Shown: positions 34,775 to 47,473 of the stretch, piece by piece
Numbering within the stretch: position 1 is the first letter of the stretch
How the letters are laid out: each line of letters opens with the position of its first letter
From: Bemisia tabaci
Lineage: Eukaryota > Arthropoda > Insecta > Hemiptera > Aleyrodidae
Direction of reading: 5' to 3'
NCBI RefSeq assembly: GCF_918797505.1
Contig: NC_092800.1
Location: 46,307,864-46,371,863 of the forward strand
DNA: 64,000 nt
Made by a program: the position numbers and the translations under genes
The notes under the pieces: model-generated
What the model was told of the DNA's origin: nothing
The model's input: the letters and a program-made list of their open reading frames with translations, nothing else
Database searches by the model: none

Positions 34775-35166
34775 GGATTTGTCTATCAATCCCAATAATC
34801 AACCTGCAGGCTCATGCCCAACGCGCAATTTCAAATTTATAATTGTTCCGTAAATATTAAGACCTCCTTAAGCCATAAGAATTGCATTGGTTAAGAAAGC
34901 CTGAGCATCTAAAGGACGACTTTGAATACGACCCATAGTTGTTCCTGTAACAACAGGAACACCTTTCCTTAAGGAGTAACTATTCAAAGTCGTTCTCTAA
35001 ATGTTTAGGCTTCCTTAACCTATGTAATTCTTATGACTTAAGGAGATCTTAATGTTCAAGGAACGATTATGAAAACGACACTATGAACCCTTTCTTCTTC
35101 ATCCACATTAACCTGCTGCGTTAGGCACGAGCCTGCAGGTTGATTATTGGGATTGACGGACAAATC
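34775..35166. mobile_element. Nested foldbacks (CCTGCAGGCTC outer, TTAAGGAGG inner)
   Basis: The outer arms CAATCCCAATAATCAACCTG on the left and the complement on the right (34775-34830 and 35115-35166) surround an inner palindrome (34842-35066) centred on TTGTTCCTGTAACAACAGGAAC-like sequence at about 34955. The outer left end continues a TGATAGACAAAGC-like fragment from 34630. Confidence 0.75.
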
Positions 35167-37655
35167 TATTAGAAATAAAACGCATCTGTTATTCGTGCAA
35201 TATACATTTGTCACATTTTCTTGGGGAGTTAGATGAGTATCATGGCCCAATGAGCTCAGCGTGAAATCAGCGCGCCTTCATTTTATTGCTTAGGCAACAT
35301 GCCCAGCCGTCAAACGCGAATTGTTGCGCATGGCAGGCATTGTGTAAACATGTTGTCGGACTTACTTCCAGAGTCGCCGAATGTTTAGCTCTCCTTTGTA
35401 TGTAAGGAGAGATCGTAGTGTGACAGTATTGAAGATATACTATTCTTTCAACACCAGACAGATGAAAGGGGGTGCTACATTTCGTTGAGAGAGGCAAATG
35501 AATTTAATTCGGGAGATAATCTTACTCGCTTGAAATCAACGGGCCTGACTTTTTAAAATTAAGCCATGCAGTATTCTTATTATTAGGTATACTTCTCTAT
35601 CTTTCACTGCTCATTCCATGACATCATGTAACTTTAATATCTATTCACACCTAATTGAATGAATTTAGAAACTTGATTAATGACTATCAAATTATTATTG
35701 TGATATTAGGTTTCTCTACCACATTTGGACGTATTTATTCTAAAGAGAGTTATGTGCATAGGGATTGCGTTTTAGAATAAAGTAAAAGTACAAACGTATT
35801 TTAGCATAAATACGTCCAATTAGTGCACACCTACTTTTTGTCCATGACAAGTATTAAAGTGCAAGTTAAATCATTAATTATACCCGTTAAAGACGTTATG
35901 CATAAATGATCAACGTTTAGACGAATTTCAAGTTGTATTAATCATATTGATTGCTCTCGCTGTGGAAATTTTGAAACTGTCAAAAATGTAAGTATAAGGG
36001 TCAAATGAGTTGCGATGCATTTTCACATGAGAATTTGAAAGAAACTTGTGGAAATAGAAAATGTATTTGTATGATAACTGCAGAAGGTTATTTTTCTTAG
36101 GTATCACATTTTCATTAAGATAAATTGTCAAATTTTTTCAGAAACAATTGATGAAGGTAATATGTTTTTTACAGGATAAACTACCCTTTTCTGAAAAAAT
36201 CACATAGATAAGTTACCATTGAAGTTACCAGTACCATTGAGCCAATACACATATATTTTAGTTAATGCAGTCTTGGCGTGTTCCCATCACTGCCGAAGTA
36301 ATCCTCTCCACTGCCATTGTTATTGGGTGTGCTGTAAAATTAGCTTAAGTACTTTATTTTCTATGAGGATTTACCGTCAAGATTTGAAAATTATGCTCTC
36401 TACAAATGTCGTTAGATCTCTCGATTTCACTAACTAATTTTACCCATCTGCCTCACTATGTACTGTCTTAGTTTTCTTATAACTGCAAACTCTGCCAGGA
36501 GCAATCAGTGGTGTCTCTGAACTATTCCAGAACTTTGCAAAAGAGGAATGTCTCATTTGATTTTATAGATGGACAATCAATAGAGAATCAGTGATCGTTA
36601 ACTTGATTTCAAAAGCCCTTTACCTCTCATCCATTCGCCTCGCCCTCTTTAGTTTACCCTATTGCAACCAAAGTTACCCCTTTTTGTATCCGTACTAGGT
36701 ATCCACTTATTTATTTTTTTTTACCGATAGCTTAAGTTGAAAAATCTATGCCCCCAATTAAACGTTTAAAAATTTTAGAACATATCTCAATCCTTTTGAA
36801 AAAAATGACCGAAATATCGCCTCGAAGTTTTTTAAAAAAAAGAATAAAAAATTCACGGAAAATTTCAAGTAAAACTGTCAGTTGCTTTTTTTAAGAGGAA
36901 TAATACATGAGCAGACATTAGCAACGTTCCAATCTGAGATATGCATTTTTCGACTGTAAATATCGAAATTAAATATGCCTACTTTATATGCCAAATGAGA
37001 TAAGTTCCTAAAAGTATGAAATAAAATGACGAGAATTATACTGAAAATGCATCCGACTCCAAAATTTTGTAAAAAAATATGTTTCGTCTGTGCGAGTATT
37101 GCTTGAAAAATTTAGCACTAAAGTCTTTAGGGAGTCATAGCTCACAAAATTCAGTGTATACACCAAATTCTCTCTCTCTCTATACAAGACGGCGGTCTAA
37201 TTTTTCTGGAGTAGTTACAAAATTTCCCAACATTTGACTCACGTAACTTACGCGGTAGGTTTGATATTAGCCTACAATAAAGTTGTAAATAATGACCAAT
37301 AAATTGAAATCATCGTTTGTTGTTAAAAAGTTTGAAAGTCTATAAAGTCAAGTTTTGTACAGATCTACTTATCATTGTAATATTTAATTTCGTTAATTGG
37401 TCTTAAGTTCCTTTTTTTCTGTTTCTTTCATTTTGTACCTTAGAAGAAAGTATTAAGAAGGATCATATCAATGAAAACTCTCCTTCAGCTTGCAAAAATA
37501 TTTGAACTAAAAAAAAAAGAAAAAATACATACATGAATAAAAAAATGCTTCATCATCACTTGTACTGATTTCTCCCTTGCCTTTACCAAAAGAAAGAAAG
37601 AAACTGTACAAAAATGAATACGAGAGAAAAAAACCAAGGACACACATTCAATTTT
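35167..37655. other. Gene-free stretch between the two genes
   Basis: This is AT-rich with no supported exon. It holds one small TGGACGTATTTA element (35726-35822) and a (TC)n run near 37171-37183. Confidence 0.55.
35726..35822. mobile_element. Short MITE, TGGACGTATTTA family
   Basis: The ends TTTGGACGTATTTATTCTAA and the complement (TTTAGCATAAATACGTCCAA) bound a 97-bp element, like 444-526. Confidence 0.7.
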
Positions 37656-37659
37656 CCCT

Positions 37660-37970
37660 CAATACACAATTCTTTTTCATAAATTTAAATTAGAATAATC
37701 CATGCAGAGTGTGCAAACATTTCGAAATCATGAGTTGAACAACGTTGACCCCTCGAGTTTAAATATTACAGCCTAACATAGAGCGGAGCGGCGCGCGGCG
37801 TGCTGCCAGCGCGACACGCGCATTGGCGCCTACAAACCTAACAGGGATACTTCACGCATTGCGCAATGCGTGAAGTATCCCTGTTAGGTTTGTAGGCGCC
37901 AATGCGCGTGCCCGCCGCGGCGCTTCAAGCAACTATTTCGCAACAGAGGTGTTGCACAGTATCATACGAA
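37660..37970 (-). repeat. Hairpin-bearing dispersed repeat, inverted short copy
   Basis: Read on the - strand it is B segment, hairpin, A segment, as at 973-1917, but the A segment is cut after about 130 bases. The hairpin at 37815-37910 is a near-perfect 96-bp palindrome (GCATTGGCGCCTACAAACC start). This copy shows what normally lies on both sides of the hairpin. Confidence 0.8.
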
Positions 37971-38093
37971 ACTGAAGGACCTAGGCATCTCTAAGAGTAT
38001 GGAGCTTTCCTCGCAAAATAAATCAAGACTAGGGGCTTATGAGGCTGCTTCGCAGCCCCTTATTTTTCATGTACACCTTTCCCTTTCACATGT

Positions 38094-38095
<2 letters not shown>

Positions 38096-38124
<29 letters not shown>

Positions 38125-38520
38125 CATTTACTTTTCTGGTTTGTCTTTGAATTGGTCCTAATTTTTCTTTGAAATAATAAATATAACAATTTTTTTCAAA
38201 AATTATAGGTTTATTTTGTAACCTTTAAATTAAAATTTTTTTTTAAACCTTCATACAAACTTCTTTTTAAGCTTTTACCTTTGTTATTAAACTTAGTTCC
38301 TTTTAATTGTTGCTTCTTCTTTTTCGATTTCTGCCCCGCTTTTTTTCCAATTTTTCCTTCAACTCTTCTCTTTTTCGTTCTCCTTTTTTCTTTTCTTCTT
38401 TTTTTCTTCTTTTTCTTCTTCATTTTCTGCTCCCTTTTCTGCTCCCTCTTTATCTTCATCCAATTCTTCCGCTTTTTCTTCTTCTTCTTCCTGTTCTTGT
38501 TCCTTCCTCTATACGTTTTC
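38096..38520 (+). repeat. Poly(T) and CTT-rich low-complexity tract
   Basis: A run of about 29 T (38096-38124) is followed by AT-rich sequence and then a TTC/CTTTTT-rich tract (38265-38520). Translations on either strand are almost only Lys/Glu/Arg or Phe/Leu/Ser and do not look like a gene. Confidence 0.85.
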
Positions 38521-39084
38521 CGTATTTTCTGTTTCAAAAGTTTTTTTTTTTCGAGTTTCTTCATCTTACTGTTCCACATGAATGTTATGAGAAAGAAAAA
38601 TTGGAGGTTATTGACTTGATGAGGGAAAATTGGAAATAGGAAAAAGATGGAGCCAATCACGATTTGGGGGGTAAAATTGGAAAAGAAAAAACGCGGGAAG
38701 ATGATATGACAAAGCGTAAAAAAAACGCGGGAAAAGAAAAATGTAGGTCGATGGCAGTTGAGTGTTGGTGGTAACCTCATTTAATGATGATTGTTGAATG
38801 AAAACAGCTGATAAAAAGACAGCAAATAGTAAAGTAAGATGCGTAGCAACAAAACTTTTCCGAAAAACAAAAAAGGAAAAACCCCTACTTCCCATCATCC
38901 AATTTATGAGTTTTTAGGGATTTAAAAATCGAGGACAAACCCCAGAAAATAATTTATAATTTTCCCGAAGCATTGAGTACAACACCTTTCAAATGGACCA
39001 ACGCCCCTCGCAATTAGTACAGAGGTTAATTCACAATTTCATTCTATTTCTCAAATTATATATTAAAAAAGAAGAAGACTACGG

Positions 39085-42000
39085 GCCTTGATACAACTAT
39101 ACAACCTCGACGGATGTCCGCATTGCGTTCAAAAATTTGAAGGCGTTTTGACTTCCTACGCATAATACCTGTCGTTGATTCGATCGACAATCGCGTTGGT
39201 CGGCGGTGACGGGGACTCGATGCAACTATCTAAGCTTGTTGGATGTCCGTATCGGTGCGACCGAAGTGCGAAACCACGTATCTCCATTGCGGCGTTTCAA
39301 AATTTCCGTTCCTAATTCTTCTCTTCCATGAGAAACAATCCAAATTTACGACTTTAAATTTTGAACCAAATCCTCTGCTATCGAATACGAAAAATCATGG
39401 AGAATTTAAGTTTTATGTTGACCAGTTTCTCGAAGGAAAAGTAAAATTTCTAAGGAAGTCTGCAACGTCGCAAATGGAGAAACGTCGTCTCTCATTTTGC
39501 CCACAAATATGTATGAGTAAAATTGAAGGCATAATGACTGGCCTCTCTCAACTTATATTCGTCTGTAACTGTAAACAATGGGACGCGCTTGCTACGGCGC
39601 CTTGATACAACTATACAACCTCGACGGATATCCGCATTGCGTTCAAAAATTTGAAGGCGTTTTGACTTCCTACGCATAATACCTGTCGTTGATTCGATCG
39701 ACAATCGCGTTGGTCGGCGGTGACGGGGACTCGATGCAACTATCTAAGCTTGTTGGATGTCCGTATCGGTGCGACCGAAGTGCGAAACCACGTATCTCCA
39801 TTGCGGCGTTTCAAAATTTCCGTTCCTAATTCTTCTCTTCCATGAGAAACAATCCAAATTTACGACTTTAAATTTTGAACCAAATCTTCTGCTATCGAAT
39901 ACGAAAAATCATGGAGAATTTAAGTTTTATGTTGACCAGTTTCTCGAAGGAAAAGTAAAATTTCTAAGGAAGTCTGCAACGTCGCAAATGGAGAAACGTC
40001 GTCTCTCATTTTGCCCACAAATATGTATGAGTCAAATTGAAGGCATAATGACTGGCCTCTCTCAACTTATACTCGTCTGTAACGGTAAACAATGGGACGC
40101 GCTTGCTACGGCGCCTTGATACAACTATACATCCTCGACGGATGTCCGCATTGCGTTCAAAAATTTGAAGGCGTTTTGACTTCCTACGCATAATACCTGT
40201 CGTTGATTCGATCGACAATCGCGTTGGTCGGCGGTGACGGGGACTCGATGCAACTATCTAAGCTTGTTGGATGTCCGTATCGGTGCGACCGAAGTGCGAA
40301 ACCACGTATCTCCATTGCGGCGTTTCAAAATTTCCGTTCCTAATTCTTCTCTTCCATGAGAAACAATCCAAATTTACGACTTTAAATTTTGAACCAAATC
40401 CTCTGCTATCGAATACGAAAAATCATGGAGAATTTAAGTTTTATGTTGACCAGTTTCTCGAAGGAAAAGTAAAATTTCTAAGGAAGTCTGCAACGTCGCA
40501 AATGGAGAAACGTCGTCTCTCATTTTGCCCACAAATATGTATGAGTCAAATTGAAGGCATAATGACTGGCCTCTCTCAACTTATACTCGTCTGTAACGGT
40601 AAACAATGGGACGCGCTTGCTACGGCGCCTTGATACAACTATACATCCTCGACGGATGTCCGCATTGCGTTCAAAAATTTGAAGGCGTTTTGACTTCCTA
40701 CGCATAATACCTGTCGTTGATTCGATCGACAATCGCGTTGGTCGGCGGTGACGGGGACTCGATGCAACTATCTAAGCTTGTTGGATGTCCGTATCGGTGC
40801 GACCGAAGTGCGAAACCACGTATCTCCATTGCGGCGTTTCAAAATTTCCGTTCCTAATTCTTCTCTTCCATGAGAAACAATCCAAATTTACGACTTTAAA
40901 TTTTGAACCAAATCCTCTGCTATCGAATACGAAAAATCATGGAGAATTTAAGTTTTATGTTGACCAGTTTCTCGAAGGAAAAGTAAAATTTCTAAGGAAG
41001 TCTGCAACGTCGCAAATGGAGAAACGTCGTCTCTCATTTTGCCCACAAATATGTATGAGTCAAATTGAAGGCATAATGACTGGCCTCTCTCAACTTATAC
41101 TCGTCTGTAACGGTAAACAATGGGACGCGCTTGCTACGGCGCCTTGATACAACTATACATCCTCGACGGATGTCCGCATTGCGTTCAAAAATTTGAAGGC
41201 GTTTTGACTTCCTACGCATAATACCTGTCGTTGATTCGATCGACAATCACGTTGGTCGGCGGTGACGGGGACTCGACGCAACTATTTAAGCTTATTGGAT
41301 GTCCGTATCGGTCCGACTGAATTGCGAAACGACGTATCTCCATTGCGGCGTTTCAAAATTTCCGTTCCTAATTCTTCTCTTCCATGAGAAACAATCCAAA
41401 TTTACGACTTTAAATTTTGAACCAAATCCTCTGCTATCGAATACGAAAAATCATGGAGAATTTAAGTTTTATGTTGACCAGTTTCTCGAAGGAAAAGTAA
41501 AATTTCTAAGGAAGTCTGCAACGTCGCAAATGGAGAAACGTCGTCTCTCATTTTGCCCACAAATATGTATGAGTCAAATTGAAGGCATAATGACTGGCCT
41601 CTCTCAACTTATACTCGTCTGTAACGGTAAACAATGGGACGCGCTTGCTACGGCGCCTTGATACAACTATACATCCTCGACGGATGTCCGCATTGCGTTC
41701 AAAAATTTGAAGGCGTTTTGACTTCCTACGCATAATACCTGTCGTTGATTCGATCGACAATCGCGTTGGTCGGCGGTGACGGGGACTCGATGCAACTATC
41801 TAAGCTTGTTGGATGTCCGTATCGGTGCGACCGAAGTGCGAAACCACGTATCTCCATTGCGGCGTTTCAAAATTTCCGTTCCTAATTCTTCTCTTCCATG
41901 AGAAACAATCCAAATTTACGACTTTAAATTTTGAACCAAATCCTCTGCTATCGAATACGAAAAATCATGGAGAATTTAAGTTTTATGTTGACCAGTTTCT

Positions 42001-43036
42001 CGAAGGAAAAGTAAAATTTCTAAGGAAGTCTGCAACGTCGCAAATGGAGAAACGTCGTCTCTCATTTTGCCCACAAATATGTATGAGTCAAATTGAAGGC
42101 ATAATGACTGGCCTCTCTCAACTTATACTCGTCTGTAACGGTAAACAATGGGACGCGCTTGCTACGGCGCCTTGATACAACTATACATCCTCGACGGATG
42201 TCCGCATTGCGTTCAAAAATTTGAAGGCGTTTTGACTTCCTACGCATAATACCTGTCGTTGATTCGATCGACAATCGCGTTGGTCGGCGGTGACGGGGAC
42301 TCGATGCAACTATCTAAGCTTGTTGGATGTCCGTATCGGTGCGACCGAAGTGCGAAACCACGTATCTCCATTGCGGCGTTTCAAAATTTCCGTTCCTAAT
42401 TCTTCTCTTCCATGAGAAACAATCCAAATTTACGACTTTAAATTTTGAACCAAATCCTCTGCTATCGAATACGAAAAATCATGGAGAATTTAAGTTTTAT
42501 GTTGACCAGTTTCTCGAAGGAAAAGTAAAATTTCTAAGGAAGTCTGCAACGTCGCAAATGGAGAAACGTCGTCTCTCATTTTGCCCACAAATATGTATGA
42601 GTCAAATTGAAGGCATAATGACTGGCCTCTCTCAACTTATACTCGTCTGTAACGGTAAACAATGGGACGCGCTTGCTACGGCGCCTTGATACAACTATAC
42701 ATCCTCGACGGATGTCCGCATTGCGTTCAAAAATTTGAAGGCGTTTTGACTTCCTACGCATAATACCTGTCGTTGATTCGATCGACAATCGCGTTGGTCG
42801 GCGGTGACGGGGACTCGATGCAACTATCTAAGCTTGTTGGATGTCCGTATCGGTGCGACCGAAGTGCGAAACCACGTATCTCCATTGCGGCGTTTCAAAA
42901 TTTCCGTTCCTAATTCTTCTCTTCCATGAGAAACAATCCAAATTTACGACTTTAAATTTTGAACCAAATCCTCTGCTATCGAATACGAAAAATCATGGAG
43001 AATTTAAGTTTTATGTTGACCAGTTTCTCGAAGGAA
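39085..43036 (+). repeat. 514-bp satellite array, about 7.7 copies
   Basis: The unit repeats at exactly 514 bases, as seen from GGATGTCCGTATCGGTGCGA at 39240, 39754, 40268, 40782, 41810, 42324 and 42838; the 41296 copy reads GGTCCGAC. Units are nearly identical. The first unit and the 41299 unit carry several substitutions. The last unit is cut after CAGTTTCTCGAAGGA, where unrelated sequence starts. Each complete unit has a 120-residue frame on + and a 70-residue frame on -, without known domains. Part of the unit (AAACCACGTATCTCCATTGC to AAATGGAGAAACGTCGTC) is an imperfect inverted repeat related to the MITE at 23083-23330. Confidence 0.95.
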
Positions 43037-45201
43037 CTTCTTCTCTTGCACACTGTTTTCCCTCTTGAGAGTAAAAATGGCAGATGGTTATAAAGACATA
43101 ATTGGAAATAATTTTTGGGCAAGATTTATTATTCGAAACGTCAAACCCATGCTAGAAAGCAAATCAAGGTGACTCAACAATTTTTCCCGGACACATCCGT
43201 CATTTTCCCTAATGTTTTCAAGCTTTCTCTGACTTTTTGATGACAACTACTGATACCTGCTGATATTCCCCAACTGTGACAACCCTGATTAACTTTGAAA
43301 TTAAAAAGATTCAACACAATTAGAAAAAAAGAAAAAAGATTGATTCTATACAATTTTACAAGATTTTATTTGACTGTGAATTCTCCACCTCCAAATTTAA
43401 AAATAAAATGTACAAATCTCAATCCAATTGAACTTTTCAAATTATAGTTTCTTTTTACATTTGTGAATATAATTAAAACTGGTTGATACAGAAGATTTTT
43501 ACAATAGTACTAAAATCTAGTTATTATGTGTTATGAAGTATTACCTAAGTCTACTTTTATGAACACATTTTTGCAAAAAATAAACAGAGAGACTCATCGA
43601 AGGAGACTACTTTTCCCTGGCAAATCATTTTTCTCATAAATGAAATGGCCCCAATAACTTTGCAGGATTCATTTCTTGGTACAAAATTACATGTTTTTGT
43701 TCGAAGATAAATTTGAAAATGTGTCCTGTTCTCGAACACTCGATTTTTCAACAACTTAATTTGGATGGATTCAGCATGGATCAGCTGAACTACATTGAAC
43801 ATTGCCTGATTTTCTCTAATGTTCTATTTTATCAACAGAAAACTAAACAAAGCTGGAACTTGAATTTTTATAAATTCTTCATAACGTAGGATAAATTCAC
43901 ACACATTTATAGGAGTCTTATGGTGTAGTTCTCTGTTAAAACAAAATAACATCGGAGAAAATTAGGCAATGAGAAACACAATTAGGCTGATTTCACATAA
44001 ATCCGTTCGTTTTACCGTACTCCTTTCAACGCAATATAGTAAAATTTTGTTGTTGTCTTAATCTTCACTGCATTACTTAATTGGAGCTACATACTTACAG
44101 ATATATTGAGATGATTATCAAAATTATAAGAAATTCTTGCGGTAATTTTCAAAAAAGTACTAACATTTTGAGGTATAATTTTCAAAAGAATAACAAATAG
44201 AAACAAACAATTCCTGAGGAAGCAAAAAATAATTATCCTCCTGGATAAAAAATTCACATTACAATTATACATACATACAACATATATAAAATGGACACAA
44301 TCACTTAAAACTTATGCTTCTTGGTACAAAATTTCAAGTTTTTTGCTCGAAATAGATTTGTGAGTATGTTCCCTTTAACATGAAATGAGGCAGTGGCAAG
44401 GAATTTTTGCAGGATTGTGGTAAAGCAAAATTTTGTGGGAAAAAATGCGTGCATAAAATTTAGTGTGGGAAAACTCATACTTTTCTATAAAAAATTCAAA
44501 TAAGCATTTCTAGCGAGAGAAAAAGCTGATCCAAGACTGATCGATCAAAAGCCAACAGTCAAGTTGATGGAGCCAGGCAATGCTTTAAGCTGAGTTTAGC
44601 CAATCAGCTAATGCTATTTCTCCCACATAGTTACATCGTCAAAGCCCGCCAAAAATATTGTTTCAAACACATCCCAATTTGGGCATGTTTAAAAGGGAAT
44701 TTCTTTGCCATTCACAGTTTAAAAAATCTGAAGAAATTTATAGGGGCTTAATTTACTCCATACTTTTAGAAAATGATTGAAAAAATGAATTCCACTGACC
44801 CATTCTACAATATTACTTTCAATCCAATAAGCTGCTTTGGTTCTCAACAATGTAATTTTGGTGACAATACAATCTTTCCTGTCAACTGGACTCCGCTATA
44901 GAACAATAGAAAGGTAAAAAGGAGATGCCCACATGGGTCACAGCATGTGATAGAAAATTTACAATTTTTAAAAAGAAAATACATAACGCACAGAATAATG
45001 AGCAAAAAATCAGATATATAAAATTGAGAAAAAAACAAAGGAAGTGAAGTGAAAATGGCTAATAAAAGTAAAAAATATTCACAACAGTGATTTTTTTATA
45101 ATTTTCTTCATGAATAAGCATAAAATTTAAAAAAACTTCATTACAAAGTTTACATCAAGAGCAAAAACAAATAACAAAAAAGGAACTTCAAACTACCAAA
45201 C
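43037..45201. other. AT-rich DNA downstream of the MDC1-like gene
   Basis: No exon is seen. On the - strand it may contain the 3' UTR of the MDC1-like gene; TTTATT (AATAAA on the - strand) occurs for instance near 43365 and 43126, but none is clearly the poly(A) signal. Confidence 0.45.
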
Positions 45202-45410
45202 TTATTTCAATTTGTGGGCTTCAAAGTCTAGTCGCTGCTGCAGGATCCCTCGTAAGATAATTTCAGCAGAGACAATTTTTGGAGTGAATTTGGAGCCTTT
45301 GTCTTTGGGCCAATGACTTTTGTCCTCCAAACTTGAAACAATGAAACTATTTTCGCTCCAGAGAGCAGGCTGTTTGCTGAGAAATTTGCCTCCTGCACTT
45401 TCGATGATTG
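45202..45410 (-). CDS. MDC1: MDC1-like, last exon (second BRCT, stop)
   Basis: On the - strand an acceptor (TATTTTTCAG) precedes the exon, whose first two bases complete an Ala codon. It reads IIESAGGKFLSKQP, FIVSSLEDKSHW and KIVSAEIILRGILQQ, and stops at TAA after HKLK. The order of a Gly-Gly turn, an IVSS strand and a C-terminal helix with ILRGILQQ matches the second BRCT of MDC1-type tandem BRCTs, which ends with a LTGVLKQE-like helix in the human protein as I recall. Together with the preceding exon it closes the tandem BRCT. In the family this module docks on phosphorylated H2A variant tails at DNA breaks in the nucleus. Confidence 0.88.
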
Positions 45411-45703
45411 CTGAAAAATAAATACAAAAATTAGATTACACAGAAATAGCACTGAATAAAATTTATGAATTGATGACTTGAGATAAAAAAAAAATAATAT
45501 TGAAATATGCAATTCGTCAGTTTCAACCGCAAAAAGTTAAACTTTTCACGGTATGAACTCCACAGAGTATGAATCAGAACTCAATCTTGAAATTTTAGGT
45601 GTCATTGACCCTTTCATTACCACAGCATCTGCGTCCAGCAAAACCGTACCTTTGCGCAGCGCTTCTGCTATTACTTAATGACCTCTGCTCAGAGGTATTC
45701 ATA

Positions 45704-45831
45704 ATTGGATGTATTTCTATCAAACAGAACTATGTGCAATAAGACATGAGCCCTGAGACTCATAAGAATACATGCATAACAGGGCTCACATCATAATGCT
45801 CATAGTTCCGTTTGATAGAAATACCTCCAAT
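45704..45831. mobile_element. MITE, TTGGACGTATTTCT family
   Basis: The 128-bp element has ends ATTGGATGTATTTCTATCAA and the complement, with a GAGCCCTGAGAC core. It lies in the last intron of the MDC1-like gene. Confidence 0.8.
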
Positions 45832-45845
45832 TGAAGCTCTATCTA

Positions 45846-46090
45846 TGTTGCCATGCTAAGGAAAAAAGGAATGAGCCTTCAGACTGCCAGCCTTCAGTTG
45901 CCAAATTTCCTCTGACTATTCATGATTTTTTGGGAACATTTGAGAATATTTTTCTTCCGATTTTTCGGGGAAATTTATTTGCAATTCGATCTATAGAATT
46001 TCATGGAAAAATATTCAGAACTTTCTCCAAAATAACCTTTTCTTAGGAGGAAACTTGGCAGCATTCGAGTGTTCATACTGCGTCATGGCT
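45846..46090. mobile_element. CTGCCG-type MITE, diverged
   Basis: The inner motifs GCTAAGGAAAAAAGGAATGA, GCCTTCAGTTGCCAAATTTC on the left and AAACTTGGCAGC, GTTCATACTGCG on the right identify the family. The ends are worn, and the element begins 14 bases after the neighbouring MITE. Confidence 0.7.
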
Positions 46091-46319
46091 GTAGGAAGGA
46101 GGATCTGAACTCCTACTTCAGCCAATTTCCCTGACAACCAGCTTCTGTCAAGAGGCATGTGTGCTTGGAACCTAGCCTGGTTCAGAGAACTGACTTCAGA
46201 TACCTCGCACGCATAGAGATATTTTGTCAAATACACTGACAGGCTTTTCCCCCTATGTTTTTGCTACATGAACTGCTCAACACAATTAAAGACTAGCAAA
46301 GTTATTCTGTTTTACTCAC

Positions 46320-46475
46320 CTTTCATTTGAGATGGCTCGGGTTTAACTGATGGCGTAACAAAAACGGAGTATCCTGCTAGGAGAGGTGTGTCCAGAGCTT
46401 TGGTAAGGGACTCTGACAAATTGAAGTCAAAATTCTGTTCACTCTGTTTATCTTGAATCAAGTATTCGAATGGAT
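46320..46475 (-). CDS. MDC1: MDC1-like exon (linker and start of second BRCT)
   Basis: The exon lies between acceptor TTTGTAG and donor AAG|GTGAGT, phase 1 at both ends. It encodes DPFEYLIQDKQSEQNFDFNL, then LSESLTKAL, then LLAGYSVFVTPSVKPEPSQMK. The linker with NFDFNLSESL is the counterpart of the NFGFSL segment between the two BRCTs in vertebrate MDC1 as I recall it, and GYSVFVTPSV is the first strand of BRCT2. It joins in frame to both neighbours, 153 nt upstream and 209 nt downstream. Confidence 0.88.
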
Positions 46476-47088
46476 CTACAAACATGGAAAATAGAGCAAA
46501 TTAAGACAACGACATGCAGGAGCAAGACTCGTTTCAGATTGACTTCAATGGCAGAGATGTGGGGAAAAATTCAAAGAGGAATGAACAATTATTTAATTTA
46601 ACTCTCAGATTTTGGCAAGATTATAAAACATTTGAGAAACTTGCGATTTACAACCCCAAAAAAAAAAAAAACCCATGGTCTTCTATGGTTCAGACCACCT
46701 TTTAGGCAATTTTTAGACTTCACGGTGGCAAGCACTATTTTGATGCACCTTGAACTCTACTCTAATTAGGATAAAATGGGACGATGGCAAGGAATTTTTG
46801 CAGTGTTATAGCGTAGCTATTCATACAAGAAATTTTGTGACCAAAAAACCAATTTGACCAATTTTGAAACCAAAAAAGTTCATTCAGAAGTTTCAAAAAA
46901 ACAAAATTCCTCAGCAGAGAAAAAGCTAATCAAAATCCGACGAATCAAAAGCACAGTTCACTCCATACTTAAAGAAAATGGAATTTGAACAAATGGAGCC
47001 ACTGACCCATCTAAGGTTTTAATGGCTTTTTCCTGCAAAAATTTAAGAATATACCACATATAAATACCACAAATATACCCTGCATTCA

Positions 47089-47386
47089 ACAGGGTGTCTA
47101 GTTTTTTTTCATTCTGGGAAATCCTGATTTATCCTGATTTTTGAATGCTAAATCCTGATTTCATAATTTTTCCAAATCCTGATTTTTTGCGGAGAAAAAG
47201 AGGCGAATGTAATTTCACAAAAATAGCTCGATAAAAAAATCCAATCTGACGACTGATTTTTCCTCAAATCCTGATAAAGTCGGAATTAAATCCAGATTGA
47301 CCTCAAATCCTGATAGAATTGGAAAAATCGGGAAAATCCTGATAGAATCAGGAAAATCGGTAAGATCCTGATGCTAGACACCCTGT
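47089..47386. mobile_element. MITE with ACAGGGTGTCTAG ends
   Basis: The terminal inverted repeat AACAGGGTGTCTAG is present at both ends. The interior is built of repeated AAATCCTGATTT-type words in both orientations. It lies in an MDC1-like intron. Confidence 0.75.
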
Positions 47387-47473
47387 TCAAGCATTTACGT
47401 TATAAAATTTACTTCTTTAATTAAATGCTGCGAAGCTTGGTTCATATTGACAAGTTTCGGCAGTGACTCTTAC

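Noticed and set aside
38211..38780. 189-residue Lys-rich - strand frame and its Phe/Leu-rich + partners
   Set aside because: These are low-complexity translation of a CTT/T-rich tract.
39085..43036. CRISPR-like array
   Set aside because: Units are 514 bp without repeat/spacer alternation, in a eukaryotic genome; it is a satellite.
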